In this document: positions 8,642-17,718 of the stretch, piece after piece
Numbering within the stretch: position 1 is the first letter of the stretch
How the letters are laid out: each line of letters opens with the position of its first letter
DNA from: Heyndrickxia camelliae
Lineage (GTDB): Bacteria; Bacillota; Bacilli; Bacillales; Bacillaceae_C
Length of the DNA: 64,000 bases
Assembly: GCF_002844575.1 (NCBI RefSeq)
Contig: NZ_PIQO01000005.1
Span: 180,318-244,317, forward strand
Reading direction: 5' to 3'
Program-made: the position numbers and the translations under genes
The notes under the pieces: generated by a model
The model's database searches: none
Told to the model about the DNA's origin: nothing
The model's input: only the letters and a program-made list of their open reading frames with translations

Positions 8642-9076
8642 ATGATATCACTTGCTAGAATTTTAAAACTGCGCGATTTAGAAATTTTTCATGTATTAAA
8701 GAATGGAAATATTTTAGCTTATGCAATAATTGAGGATACTAGAAAGCCTTTTACAGAAGAAAATAGGAAGCTAGATCCTTTATGTTATATGGATGAAGAA
8801 GACATTAATGAGATATTAAATGTTATTAGAATTTCATTAATCAATGATGAAGCTTTAGCAAAAGAAGATTCAATTAATTTGAGATCGTACTTTTCGGATT
8901 TCGTGAATAATACAAATTTGACGAATTTCATTATTAACGAATATATACAAGAAGATTTATATGATAATAATAATGATGATATAGAGTTTTTCAATAAGAT
9001 TTTACAAAATATAGGTTCGAATTATATTATTAAAGAATTTGATGAGAAAAATTGGATTTATTTATCTCAAGATTAA
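8642..9076 (+). CDS. Acidic cytoplasmic protein of unknown function
   Basis: 144 residues, strongly acidic, rich in Asn/Asp near the C terminus (EDLYDNNNDDIEFF), with an AGGAGG ribosome site. No signal peptide, membrane segment or family motif that I recognise. The size, charge and place among repeats and broken small genes are like many antitoxin or immunity-type accessory proteins, but no toxin partner is visible, so this is only a comment on appearance. Confidence 0.6.
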   Translation: MISLARILKLRDLEIFHVLKNGNILAYAIIEDTRKPFTEENRKLDPLCYMDEEDINEILNVIRISLINDEALAKEDSINLRSYFSDFVNNTNLTNFIINEYIQEDLYDNNNDDIEFFNKILQNIGSNYIIKEFDEKNWIYLSQD

Positions 9077-9160
9077 AAAATGTAAATTGCAACAAAAGAA
9101 CAGCATTCTTTATTGGTGAAAAATTATATTATTTAGAAAATGTATTTATGAAATTGCATT

Positions 9161-9206
9161 TGCCGATAAGTCTTATCTTAAAGAATTATCGGCATTCTTG
9201 TTTTTT
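9161..9206 (+). terminator. Terminator overlapping the 3' end of padR
   Basis: TGCCGATAA (9161-9169) pairs with TTATCGGCA (9186-9194), followed by TTCTTGTTTTTT. It would end transcription of the acidic-protein gene from the + strand and lies across the last codons of padR on the other strand. Confidence 0.7.
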
Positions 9207-9754
9207 ATAATCTCTAAACTTTTATTTAACCAACAAATGTAATTTTCTTCGCGTGAAATGGCTTTTGACAGAACAAAGTAGTGACCTAATTCTTCAGCAT
9301 CTAAATTTAGGGGATTCTTCTCTACTCCAAAATAAAAAGAGAACTGTTCTTTTAGAAAGGCTAATTTTTCGGTTCTAAGTTTTAATTGGTTATTAAATAA
9401 CGCCGGGATTTCTTCCGCGGGGATATCTTTTAAAAAATATAACCGTAATGCAAAGATATCCTTTTCCGTTTCCACATTTTCGTCCAATTCCAGCAACCAA
9501 TTCTGAAGTTCTTCTTTTCCTTTTGTTGTAAGGCTGTACATTTTTTTTTCAAGTTTTACTCCTGCCATCTCTATATATTGAGAAATCGAATCTTCATCTA
9601 ATAATTTTTTTAACTCAACATAGATTTGGCTATGCTTTGCACTCCAGAACTGTCCAATTGCTTTTTTGAATTCGGACGTAATATCATATCCACTCATGTC
9701 CTCTTTACTTAATAACCCTAAAATTGCGTATTTTAATATTCTGCGACTCACCAT
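9173..9754 (-). CDS. padR: PadR-family repressor of phenolic acid decarboxylase
   Basis: 193 residues: an N-terminal PadR winged helix (ILKYAILGLLSKEDMSGYDI, about residues 6-80) and a C-terminal helical dimerisation domain. In Bacillus, PadR represses padC and is released by phenolic acids such as ferulic and p-coumaric acid. Here it is divergent from padC across a 122-bp gap holding three ACATGT words at 14-bp spacing. The start has a GGAGGT site. Length and context fit true PadR well; the named inducer is from family knowledge. Confidence 0.9.
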   Translation of the reverse strand: MVSRRILKYAILGLLSKEDMSGYDITSEFKKAIGQFWSAKHSQIYVELKKLLDEDSISQYIEMAGVKLEKKMYSLTTKGKEELQNWLLELDENVETEKDIFALRLYFLKDIPAEEIPALFNNQLKLRTEKLAFLKEQFSFYFGVEKNPLNLDAEELGHYFVLSKAISREENYICWLNKSLEIIKNKNADNSLR

Positions 9755-9775
9755 ATAACCTCCGTTTATAGCATC

Positions 9776-9841
9776 TTGACATAATTATATCACAAGTCTA
9801 TACTAAAACATGTAAATTAATACATGTAAATATTTACATGT
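9776..9841 (+). promoter_or_regulatory. padC promoter with triple PadR half-sites
   Basis: A consensus-like sigma-A promoter is visible: TTGACA at 9776-9781, 17-bp spacer, TATACT at 9799-9804. Starting four bases later come three ACATGT words at 9808, 9822 and 9836, exactly 14 bp apart; the last two form a perfect 20-bp palindrome (9822-9841). The ATGT-N-ACAT form matches known PadR operators. Repressor bound here would cover the transcription start. Confidence 0.85.
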
Positions 9842-9876
9842 TTAATGTTGAATAATTTTTAAGGAGTGACCGATTT

Positions 9877-10377
9877 ATGAAAGAACTTAACGAATTTTTA
9901 GGAAGTCATTTTATTTATACGTATGAAAATGGTTGGGAATATGAAATGTATATAAAGAATGAAGATACAATCGATTATCGTATCCATAGTGGAATGGTAG
10001 GCGGACGTTGGGTTCGCGATCAAAAGGTAGATATTGTTAAAATTGCTGATGGAGTATTTAAGGTTTCATGGACTGAACCTACTGGTACTGATGTTTCGCT
10101 CAATTTTATGCCAAATGATAAACGTATGCATGGAGTTATCTTCTTCCCTAAATGGGTTCATGAACATCCAGAAATTACAGTTTGTTACCAAAATGACTTT
10201 ATTAATGTAATGGAAGAATCTCGTTTAAAATATGAGACTTATCCTAAATACGTTGTCCCTGAATTTGCTGATATCACTTTTTTCAAAAATGAAGGAGTCA
10301 TTAATGAAAAAGTTATATCTCAAGCTCCTTATGAGGGCATGACTAATGATATCCGTTCAGGAAAACTAACTTTTTAA
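9877..10377 (+). CDS. padC: Phenolic acid decarboxylase
   Basis: 166 residues, the usual family length. It removes the carboxyl group of p-coumaric, ferulic and caffeic acids to give vinyl phenols, a cytoplasmic detoxification step. Tyr14, Tyr16, Arg44 and Glu67 keep the spacing of the catalytic Tyr-Tyr-Arg-Glu set of the Bacillus enzyme, and the [11 protein letters not shown] and [11 protein letters not shown] blocks are characteristic. The ribosome site is AAGGAG. Monocistronic, divergent from padR, with a terminator just after. Confidence 0.95.
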   Translation: MKELNEFLGSHFIYTYENGWEYEMYIKNEDTIDYRIHSGMVGGRWVRDQKVDIVKIADGVFKVSWTEPTGTDVSLNFMPNDKRMHGVIFFPKWVHEHPEITVCYQNDFINVMEESRLKYETYPKYVVPEFADITFFKNEGVINEKVISQAPYEGMTNDIRSGKLTF

Positions 10378-10395
10378 TAAGATTGAATATAAACT

Positions 10396-10427
10396 AAAAG
10401 GCAATCCTTACAAGGACTGCCTTTTTT
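10396..10427 (+). terminator. padC terminator
   Basis: AAAGGCAATCCTT and AAGGACTGCCTTT pair around a two-base gap, followed by a T run. The remaining 10428-10700 gap shows no gene or clear element. Confidence 0.8.
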
Positions 10428-10700
10428 GGTATATTAATTATTTGAAAATGCTAGAATATGAAAGGAATACACTTTAATAAATGGGGCCTTAGTTGAATAA
10501 GATTAAACATATTATCCATTTTTGCATGTAAACATATGAATAGAAATCAACTTTAAGGAGCCTTACTACTATAAAATTTAGCAAAGCTCGTATATTTTAA
10601 AACAAAACTCAATAGCTTTATATAACTAAACAAAAATTGCAGCTTTTTATATGATTTATACCTCTCAAACGAACTCACACTGTGTTTTCAAATGATTTTC

Positions 10701-11822
10701 TTATATTAATAAGCCCAGTCTAAATGCAGAAGCAACGACCTGGGTTCGATTCTTCGCTTGCAGCTTTGTCATTAAGCTTCCTACATAATCACGTATTGTA
10801 TGTTCACTTAAGTGAAGCAGCTCACCCATTTTTTTATTGTCATAACCCTCTGCAAGCAAATCAAGTATCATAGCTTCCCTTTCTGTTAAGTGAACCTTAG
10901 GCTCCCTTATACTGTCATCATTACTTCTGGATAAATATAAACCGATTCTTTTCCCAACTTGATCGAGTAGCATAAGTTCTCCTTTAGAACAATTGAATTC
11001 CACTCCCATTTGATCAAAAGTTAGCCAGCCGTACACTTGATTGTGATGGACTATCGGTACAAAAATAACAGAAGAAAGATTAAATAATTTAATATGTTCT
11101 TCTTTTACAAAGGTATGAGGATCCTTTAAAAAAATCGGCTTTTTTGTATGGAAAACAGCTGTCATATTAGCTCCAATATGACCCTTCATACTTTGTACTT
11201 TAGGAAGTTCTGCACCTATAACACCATAAAATTGCTGAGACCAAGGTATGTATGCGTAAAATACACATCTTTTATAATGAAAAATTTCTTCACATTGTTT
11301 CAGAATAAAAGGGAGATCTTTCTCTCCTGAACAACTAATCAAAAGCTTGTTTAATTTATCCAGTTGTTTCAATCTATCTACTTCTATTAAATCAGGAGAA
11401 GTCCTCAAATCCTCGGTTTCATCTACCATTTTATTATAGGTGAAAATGAGATGCGAATAGATGGATAATAGAAACATTAAAATAGAAAAGCTATTTTGTT
11501 TCACATTTGCAATTAAAGTTATAAAAGCCTTTTCGAACGTTACTAAGAACAAATTGAAATGTTTTGCGTTCATGGTTGAAATTTGTGTGTGCATCCATGT
11601 GGCGAGTGACCTTTTGTATTCATCCTTTATCATTTTCAAATCCAGACTAACTAATAGCTTAAAAAAGGATTCCATGATAATCCCTGTAATTTTTCTATCC
11701 TGTTCAGAAAAGTAAGATTCCAGATTTAAATAAATATTCATATTTTCTTCAATCTGCTTCTGATGACTCCTAATAAAAATGATAAATTGTTCAAAAGTTA
11801 CTTCTTCGTAGAAGCGATTCAT
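10701..11822 (-). CDS. GAF-LuxR transcriptional regulator
   Basis: 373 residues. The first 150 are helical and unassigned; about 155-295 look like a GAF ligand or signal domain (KLLISCSGEKDLPFILKQCE through VPIVHHNQVYGWLTFDQ); the last 65 are a LuxR helix-turn-helix (LTEREAMILDLLAEGYDNKK, then HLSEHTIRDYVGSLMTKL). No receiver domain, so it is not an ordinary response regulator. AAGGAG precedes the start. It is divergent from two short-chain dehydrogenase genes 226 bp away and may control them; the ligand is unknown. Confidence 0.8.
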   Translation of the reverse strand: MNRFYEEVTFEQFIIFIRSHQKQIEENMNIYLNLESYFSEQDRKITGIIMESFFKLLVSLDLKMIKDEYKRSLATWMHTQISTMNAKHFNLFLVTFEKAFITLIANVKQNSFSILMFLLSIYSHLIFTYNKMVDETEDLRTSPDLIEVDRLKQLDKLNKLLISCSGEKDLPFILKQCEEIFHYKRCVFYAYIPWSQQFYGVIGAELPKVQSMKGHIGANMTAVFHTKKPIFLKDPHTFVKEEHIKLFNLSSVIFVPIVHHNQVYGWLTFDQMGVEFNCSKGELMLLDQVGKRIGLYLSRSNDDSIREPKVHLTEREAMILDLLAEGYDNKKMGELLHLSEHTIRDYVGSLMTKLQAKNRTQVVASAFRLGLLI

Positions 11823-12048
11823 AATAATTCTTCTCCTTGGAACAAATTAACCCTATAAATGAAGGATATCTTCCCTGTTATTATACAGCTTTTTGTAGGA
11901 TAGTAATCAAAAATGGGGGGAGTACAATGAAGATATAGATAAAAGAGAGTATATTGATTCTGCGTTTCTCTAGTATCTACGGCAGCACTATTTTAAATCG
12001 ATGGTTACTTGAGGTGCTGAAAAGTTACAGAAAGGAATCGTGATAAAA

Positions 12049-12804
12049 ATGAGGCTTGAAAATAAAGTTGCCATTATTACTGGTGGGGGCACAGGTATTG
12101 GGAAAGAAACCGCTTTATTATTTGCTAAGGAAGGGGCAAAGGTTGTCATAACGGATATAAATCAGGAATCTGGTAATCAAACAGTAAAAGACATTCAAGT
12201 AAATGGCGGAGAGGCTCTATTTATTCGCCATGACGTCAGTAAGGAAGACGATTGGAAAAAGGTTGCAGATGACACCATCAAGGCTTTTGGAAAAGTCGAT
12301 ATCCTCTTCAATAATGCTGGCATTTATATTATTAAACCAGTTGCGGAGATTGAACTTGAAGAATGGAATCGTCTAATGTCCATCAATGTAACGGGAGTAT
12401 TTCTAGGCATGAAGCACATAATGCCATTAATGGTAAAACAAAATAACGGCTCTGTCATAAACGCATCCTCTATTGCAGGATTATCAGGAGCTCCAGGTCA
12501 TGTTTTATACGGTGCAAGTAAAGGTGCGGTCCGTATTATGACAAAAGATGCAGCAATGGAATATGCATCTTTTGGGGTTAGAGTTAATTCCATTCATCCT
12601 GGATATATTGATACAGGAATGGCTGATTATGCATCGGAAATAACTGGGGATTCAAAAGAAAAATTAGGTCATGATTTATTCCCACTTGGAAGACTTGGTA
12701 CTGTGAATGATGTGGCAAATACCGTTTTATTTCTTGCATCGGATGAATCAGCTTTTACAACTGGGGCAGAATTTGTCATTGATGGCGGTGCGACAGCTAG
12801 ATAA
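12049..12804 (+). CDS. Short-chain dehydrogenase/reductase (first of a pair)
   Basis: 251 residues, classical SDR. The cofactor loop GGGTGIGKE near residue 13, the NNAG motif near 87, and Tyr154-x3-Lys158 (YGASK) with an upstream Ser are present; the Asp after the second strand (TDIN) favours NAD(H) over NADP(H). It oxidises or reduces an alcohol/ketone pair that cannot be named from sequence. The ATG at 12049 is preferred to the GTG at 12040, which is only two bases from the AAAGGAA site. The second SDR gene follows by 39 bp, so they are probably one operon. Confidence 0.85.
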   Translation: MRLENKVAIITGGGTGIGKETALLFAKEGAKVVITDINQESGNQTVKDIQVNGGEALFIRHDVSKEDDWKKVADDTIKAFGKVDILFNNAGIYIIKPVAEIELEEWNRLMSINVTGVFLGMKHIMPLMVKQNNGSVINASSIAGLSGAPGHVLYGASKGAVRIMTKDAAMEYASFGVRVNSIHPGYIDTGMADYASEITGDSKEKLGHDLFPLGRLGTVNDVANTVLFLASDESAFTTGAEFVIDGGATAR

Positions 12805-12843
12805 TAGTGTTTTTGGAAAAATAAGAACTAAAAGGAGCGATAC

Positions 12844-13590
12844 ATGATGAAACTAGAAAATAAAGTTGCAATTGTAACAGGGGGCGCAAGTGGAATAGGT
12901 GAGGCATCTGTTCGTCTATTTGCGGAAGAAGGGGCGAAAGTGGTTATCGCAGATTTTTCTGAACGTGGCAAGCAATTATCCAAAGAATTGAATGACAAAG
13001 GCTTTGACACTTTATTTATTAAAACAGATGTTACAAGTGAAGAAGATGTGAAACATATGGTAGCGGAAACAGTTAACCATTATGGAAAGCTTGATATATT
13101 ATATGCAAATGCGGGAGTTGCTGATGATGCACCAGCACATGAATTAACTTATGACAAGTGGAAACGGACTATTGATATTAACTTGTCAGGTGTATTTTTA
13201 TCGGATAAATATGCGATTGAACAATTTTTAAAACAAGGCAATGGCGGTGTAATTGTGAACGCTGGTTCCATTCATAGCCATGTTTCACTCCCGAACCCTA
13301 CTGCATATTCTGCTGCAAAAGGCGGTGTGAAACTATTAACGCAAAACCTATGTACCGCATATGCCAAAGAAGGTATTCGTATCAATGCTGTATGCCCTGG
13401 TTATATTGATACGCCGTTACTTTCTAAAGTAGATCCTAGAACGAAGGAATATCTGGCAAACCTTCATCCACAAGGAAGACTTGGAAAGCCAGAAGAGATT
13501 GCAAAAGCAGTTCTATTTTTAGCAAGTGATGACTCATCGTTTGTAAATGGTACAAGCTTGTTAGTAGATGGGGGCTATACAGCTCAATAA
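12844..13590 (+). CDS. Short-chain dehydrogenase/reductase (second of a pair)
   Basis: 248 residues, classical SDR with GGASGIGEA near residue 13, YANAGVA near 86 and a YSAAKGG catalytic Tyr-Lys motif. ADFSE after the second beta strand supports NAD(H) use. AAAGGAG precedes ATG at 12844. It is related to the SDR just upstream but clearly diverged, so this is not a recent tandem duplication. Two consecutive SDRs may carry out two steps on one substrate, or act on two stereoisomers; this is an inference. Confidence 0.85.
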   Translation: MMKLENKVAIVTGGASGIGEASVRLFAEEGAKVVIADFSERGKQLSKELNDKGFDTLFIKTDVTSEEDVKHMVAETVNHYGKLDILYANAGVADDAPAHELTYDKWKRTIDINLSGVFLSDKYAIEQFLKQGNGGVIVNAGSIHSHVSLPNPTAYSAAKGGVKLLTQNLCTAYAKEGIRINAVCPGYIDTPLLSKVDPRTKEYLANLHPQGRLGKPEEIAKAVLFLASDDSSFVNGTSLLVDGGYTAQ

Positions 13591-13598
13591 TATGGAGG

Positions 13599-13638
13599 AA
13601 GGGAGGTTATCCGGTTGGGAACCTCCCTTTGTTATTTT
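13599..13638. terminator. Terminator between convergent genes
   Basis: AAGGGAGGTT pairs with AACCTCCCTT around an 11-base loop, followed by TTGTTATTTTT on the + strand. It closes the SDR operon and overlaps the end of the convergent membrane-protein gene. Confidence 0.75.
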
Positions 13639-14168
13639 TGAGTTGTAATCGATGAAGCAAGCTTATATTTTGTAAGTAATTCAAAAATTGGCTTTTCCTC
13701 ATTATTATTAACTATTATGATATATTGCTGTTGGAATCTGGTTGTCAGCGTTAATTCACCATTTGGATAGAAAAAATGGGTGGTAGGCAGCTGTTTATAT
13801 GCACAACTTTCTACTTTCTCCCATGGAATAAATGAATCCGCTACTGAAACTCCTTTTCTCCCTATTTTTCCATATCGAAATATGGAAGGAAACATCGTAT
13901 ATCCGACCAGGGTACTGGTGTACAGCCAAACCAGGCTGGTTAAATTATAACTTAGAAGTGAGATAATAACTAAGGCAAAAAAAAGTATTAATACTGCAGT
14001 AAATATTCTAGTCTTCCACCATTTTCCTGTCCCTTTTACCCTAAATATCTTCTTATGTACAGGTTCACATTTCTTCATTGCACTACGAACGCGAATGAAT
14101 TGGAATATAATATACAAGATAAAAAGACTAGCAAACACATTTATTATAAGAAGATAGGTATGATTCAT
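13632..14168 (-). CDS. Small membrane protein with PH-like cytoplasmic domain, unknown function
   Basis: 178 residues. One N-terminal membrane helix (about residues 3-23), a basic cytoplasmic loop, a hairpin of two further hydrophobic stretches (about 55-95), then a beta-rich C-terminal part (GVSVADSFIPWEKVESCAY, then LTLTTRFQQQYIIIV) like the PH-type domains of DUF5673-like Bacillus proteins. The ATG at 14168 has GGAGGG just upstream and is preferred to the GTG at 14180. No operon partner; function unknown. Confidence 0.65.
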   Translation of the reverse strand: MNHTYLLIINVFASLFILYIIFQFIRVRSAMKKCEPVHKKIFRVKGTGKWWKTRIFTAVLILFFALVIISLLSYNLTSLVWLYTSTLVGYTMFPSIFRYGKIGRKGVSVADSFIPWEKVESCAYKQLPTTHFFYPNGELTLTTRFQQQYIIIVNNNEEKPIFELLTKYKLASSITTQK

Positions 14169-14378
14169 ATTTCCCTCCACATTTTTTCAAAATCCACTTT
14201 CTTCTATTACATACGGTTTAGTTTATAAAAAGTTACAAAGGATTTTTCGGATAAGGGTTACAAACGAGTGAAATTCACAGATTCGTCCATATTAATCAAC
14301 CATCAAATCATTTTTTTGATCTATGAATTGTTACTGAAAACCTGAGGGAAGGGATCATAATGGACACAAAAAAAGCAA

Positions 14379-14437
14379 TTGGTGCCTGGCACCACAAATG
14401 GACAAACTGGCAAATTGTCCTCCGCAGAAGGACAGTC
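14379..14437 (-). repeat. Interspersed palindromic element R, copy 1
   Basis: On the minus strand: a GTCC-N-GGAGGACA hairpin, a 12-base gap, then TGTCCATTTGTGGTGCC and AGGCACCA. GGTGCCTGGCACC is itself a palindrome. The same element occurs at 32307-32341 and 52861-52917. It occupies part of the 440-bp gap between divergent genes (14169-14606); otherwise I see no gene there. Confidence 0.7.
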
Positions 14438-14606
14438 GAAAGGGTATGGAATGAAAATCGAGGGAGCCGCGGCCATACTAATGGTGTGCGGTTTTTCGGT
14501 TTCCTTTCTTATTTTAATTAACATACGCCTCTTGGTATTATTGTCCCGTATCTTCCTTCAGACGCATAACATATAACAATCCTATGGTAAGGGAGGTGTG
14601 ACCTAA

Positions 14607-15365
14607 GTGGGATTGTTTATTAATAAGGATGATCACCCGGAGGTTTTTCATAATCCTAGCAGCCTTCAAGAGCATAATCAACATTTTGCCAAAACAGATT
14701 ACCTAACGGAAATAATCTCTGGACAAAAAGAGGCATACGAATCATTGCGTCATTCTTTTTATGATTTAAAGGATTTCCATTTGCAGCAAGAAGCAAACCA
14801 CATGAATCAGTGGCAGGATTTAATCACTCAGTTCAAGGAATTACATGAAAATCATCAGCAGCAAAAAGAATTGGCAAGTCATGTAATGAATCGGTTAATA
14901 AAATTAGATGAAGAAAGCAATAAGCTGCAATGCATTTTGGAAAATCAAGGCCAGTTAAAACAAGATATGATGGATCAAATTCAAAGCTTACATCAGTCCA
15001 ATCAAGAAATGATGAAAAGACTGCAACAATATGAAATAACTAATCAGGAACTTACTGTAAAGATGAATGAACAGATGGAACAGCAACAGCAAATCTCCGA
15101 ACAATTTTCCGAACATGAAGAGTTGCAAAATGAAGTATTAACCCGATTGGATAATCAAGAGGCAATAACAGAAAAAATCTTAAGACAAATCAATCACATA
15201 CGGTCCATTTTATTTGAACGGACCAATTATTTAGCTGAAAAAATAGAAAGCGGCTATAAGATAACCTCTGCTTATGTCTATAAATTAATGACTGGCTCTG
15301 ATAAACCACTTGCATTATATATGCTGAATCAAAAGGAAGAACAAACCCAGAATAAAAATGAATAG
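14607..15365 (+). CDS. Glutamine-rich coiled-coil protein of unknown function
   Basis: 252 residues, begins at GTG with a GGGAGGTG site eight bases before. No signal peptide or membrane segment. Residues about 40-205 are almost entirely helical heptads rich in Gln, Glu, Leu and His (QEANHMNQWQDLITQFKELH, then MNEQMEQQQQISEQFSEHEE), followed by a short folded tail (TNYLAEKIESGYKITSAYVY). It looks like an elongated oligomeric scaffold. No domain that I recognise. Its 5' region includes repeat element R copy 1. Confidence 0.7.
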   Translation: MGLFINKDDHPEVFHNPSSLQEHNQHFAKTDYLTEIISGQKEAYESLRHSFYDLKDFHLQQEANHMNQWQDLITQFKELHENHQQQKELASHVMNRLIKLDEESNKLQCILENQGQLKQDMMDQIQSLHQSNQEMMKRLQQYEITNQELTVKMNEQMEQQQQISEQFSEHEELQNEVLTRLDNQEAITEKILRQINHIRSILFERTNYLAEKIESGYKITSAYVYKLMTGSDKPLALYMLNQKEEQTQNKNE

Positions 15366-15600
15366 ATCACGTATAATTGTGGATAAAAGAGCATTTTAGT
15401 TAATTCATAATCTAGTATAAATCTAAACGCTTTGGGACTGGATTCGGTTGTGATCGAAACTCAAGTTTGCTATAGTATTTTTAGACTTTACACCTCATAT
15501 CCCCCGAAATACCCCATAGGAGTTATATCCAATTTGAATTAGTGGGATTCATTTCAGTGGTAGTTGTACAAAGTAGATTAAGTCTTAAGGAGCTATCAAA

Positions 15601-16068
15601 ATGAGCAAACTTGAAGAGCTACAAACCGAATTAGCAAATTTAAAAGAAACGAATCAAAAGATAATGGAAGAAAAAATCAATCCCGAGCTAAAACGAAAAG
15701 TTCAGGAATTCTTGGATGCCTTTGAAGATTATTTTAGAGAAAGAGGATTTGTAGTAAAGAAAAATCAGGGAACTATTCGAGTAGCCTACAGTTCACTTGA
15801 ATTTTCTGCATTTGCAAATGACGAAAATGATATCTTTATTATGAAAGAAAGAGAACAAATTGCATCTATATCGGTAAAATACAAAAAGTCGAAAATGGGG
15901 ATACATCTTGTGTCGGCAGATCCTATCGAAAGACTGTCCAAAGAGATAGAAAAACAACAAACAATTGCACAGGATCTTGAAAATCCACACTTTTACTATA
16001 CTGGTAGTGAATTTGGATATCTGTACGAAACACCTTTTTCTGTATTAGATAGTATTTTTCATGTATAA
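15601..16068 (+). CDS. Protein of unknown function with N-terminal coiled coil
   Basis: 155 residues with an AAGGAG site. Residues 1-45 form a charged coiled coil (KLEELQTELANLKETNQKIM), followed by a compact alpha/beta part (FEDYFRERGFVVKKNQGTIR) and a second short helix (IERLSKEIEKQQTIAQDL). No family that I recognise. Monocistronic, closed by a terminator. The preceding 235-bp gap shows no other element. Confidence 0.6.
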   Translation: MSKLEELQTELANLKETNQKIMEEKINPELKRKVQEFLDAFEDYFRERGFVVKKNQGTIRVAYSSLEFSAFANDENDIFIMKEREQIASISVKYKKSKMGIHLVSADPIERLSKEIEKQQTIAQDLENPHFYYTGSEFGYLYETPFSVLDSIFHV

Positions 16069-16080
16069 CACCAATTCTTT

Positions 16081-16119
16081 AAACAGCTGTTTCCAAAACT
16101 GGAGGCAAGCTGTTTTTTT
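16081..16119 (+). terminator. Terminator after the coiled-coil gene
   Basis: AAACAGCT (16081-16088) pairs with AGCTGTTT (16108-16115), followed by TTTT. Confidence 0.7.
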
Positions 16120-16248
16120 GTTTGGTTAGTAAAAGGGTCCGTCAATCAACTTTTCGGATTGTTCCATTGTTCCAATTTTTTTATCATTTTCTCGAAGGTT
16201 TCCTCTAATATAATAAAGATAAATGTAAAACAGAAGGAGGTCCCAACG

Positions 16249-17631
16249 TTGACAACTAAACAAATAGCAGGAAAAACCATTCAAAATTGGATAGAAGAAT
16301 ATCCATTACTACAAGACCTAATCAAAATGGAAGAAATTTTATGGATAAATCCTGATTATGATGCAAAAAACGATAAATCTACTCTCACCAATCATGATAT
16401 TTTAAAAGCTAACCAACGGCTTCAGCGCTTTGCACCATATATCGAAACTGTTTTCCCCGAAACAGCTTCATCAAAAGGAATCATTGAATCACCACTTGTG
16501 GAAATAAATAAAATGAAAGAATCGTTGGAACAGAACTATCATCTAAATATTCCGGGTACGCTCCTTTTAAAATGCGACCATGCTTTGCCAATCTCAGGCT
16601 CTATCAAAGCTCGTGGTGGGATTTACGAAGTTTTAAAACACGCGGAAGAGCTCGCACTAAATCATGGACTTTTGAAAACTACTGATTCGTATATCAAATT
16701 TGCCTCGTCAGAATTTCGACAGTTTTTTTCTTCCTATAAAATTGCGGTGGGATCAACCGGCAATCTGGGATTAAGTATTGGAATCATGAGCGCCCAATTA
16801 GGCTTCCAGGTTACCGTTCATATGTCACTTGACGCGAAACAATGGAAAAAAGAGCTTTTACGAAGTAAAGGAGTACATGTAATTGAGTATCCATCTGATT
16901 ACAGTAAAGCGGTGGAAGAGGGGAGGAAACAAGCGGAGGCAGATCCTACCTGTTATTTTATCGACGATGAGAATTCACAGGACCTATTCTTAGGATATGC
17001 CGTTATAGCTTCTCGTTTGAAAAAACAGCTCCAGAATTTGAATATTCCCGTGGATAAAGAACATCCGTTATTTATCTATCTCCCATGCGGAGTTGGCGGG
17101 GGACCGGGTGGAATCACTTTTGGATTAAAAAAGGAATTTGGTGAACATGTTCATTGTTTTTTCGCGGAGCCAACCCACTCTCCATGTTTTCTAATAGGAC
17201 AAATGACGGGACTTCAGGATAAAGTATCTGTTTTCGACTTTGGGCTTGATAATCGAACAGACGCCGATGGATTGGCAGTGGGGAGACCGTCACGATTCGT
17301 AGGAAAAACAATTGGCCATATGTTGAGCGGCTGTTATACCGTCCAAGACCAAAAGCTCTACACACTTCTACGAGAGCTTGCGGACCAGGAGAATATTTTT
17401 CTTGAACCTTCTGCTCTAGCCGGATTTTTAGGTCCAATTCAGCTTATTCTCCAATCAGAAGGGAAAAAGTTTTTAGTAAATCAGCATCTTCATAAAAACA
17501 TGGAAAAAGCAACCCATATTGTGTGGGCAACAGGCGGTAGTATGGTTCCTAACCATGTGATGGAGGAGTATTATCGACGAGGCGCATCTAATCATGTCAT
17601 GTCGAATGATAGCATATCTAATAGAAACTAA
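16249..17631 (+). CDS. dsdA: D-serine ammonia-lyase (D-serine dehydratase)
   Basis: 460 residues, a PLP enzyme of fold type II that turns D-serine into pyruvate and ammonia. The Schiff-base Lys is in SGSIKARGG at residue 120 (near Lys118 of the E. coli enzyme); [11 protein letters not shown] and the phosphate-binding loop GVGGGPGG are present, and length matches the family. The TTG at 16249 has AAGGAGG eight bases upstream and gives the normal N terminus; an in-frame ATG 90 bp earlier has no ribosome site. The amino-acid ABC genes start 88 bp downstream on the same strand with no clear terminator between, so uptake and degradation may be linked. Confidence 0.92.
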   Translation: MTTKQIAGKTIQNWIEEYPLLQDLIKMEEILWINPDYDAKNDKSTLTNHDILKANQRLQRFAPYIETVFPETASSKGIIESPLVEINKMKESLEQNYHLNIPGTLLLKCDHALPISGSIKARGGIYEVLKHAEELALNHGLLKTTDSYIKFASSEFRQFFSSYKIAVGSTGNLGLSIGIMSAQLGFQVTVHMSLDAKQWKKELLRSKGVHVIEYPSDYSKAVEEGRKQAEADPTCYFIDDENSQDLFLGYAVIASRLKKQLQNLNIPVDKEHPLFIYLPCGVGGGPGGITFGLKKEFGEHVHCFFAEPTHSPCFLIGQMTGLQDKVSVFDFGLDNRTDADGLAVGRPSRFVGKTIGHMLSGCYTVQDQKLYTLLRELADQENIFLEPSALAGFLGPIQLILQSEGKKFLVNQHLHKNMEKATHIVWATGGSMVPNHVMEEYYRRGASNHVMSNDSISNRN

Positions 17632-17718
17632 AAGAATTATTTGGAACATTCCTCCTTCTAATCTATTTGTTTGTTCAATATAGATAACATATAGGAAAAG
17701 ATTACTAGGGGGAAATTT

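Noticed and set aside
14379..14576. 65-codon frame with a hydrophobic stretch
   Set aside because: Its first half is element R copy 1. The later ATG at about 14451 has only a weak ribosome site, so I do not call it.
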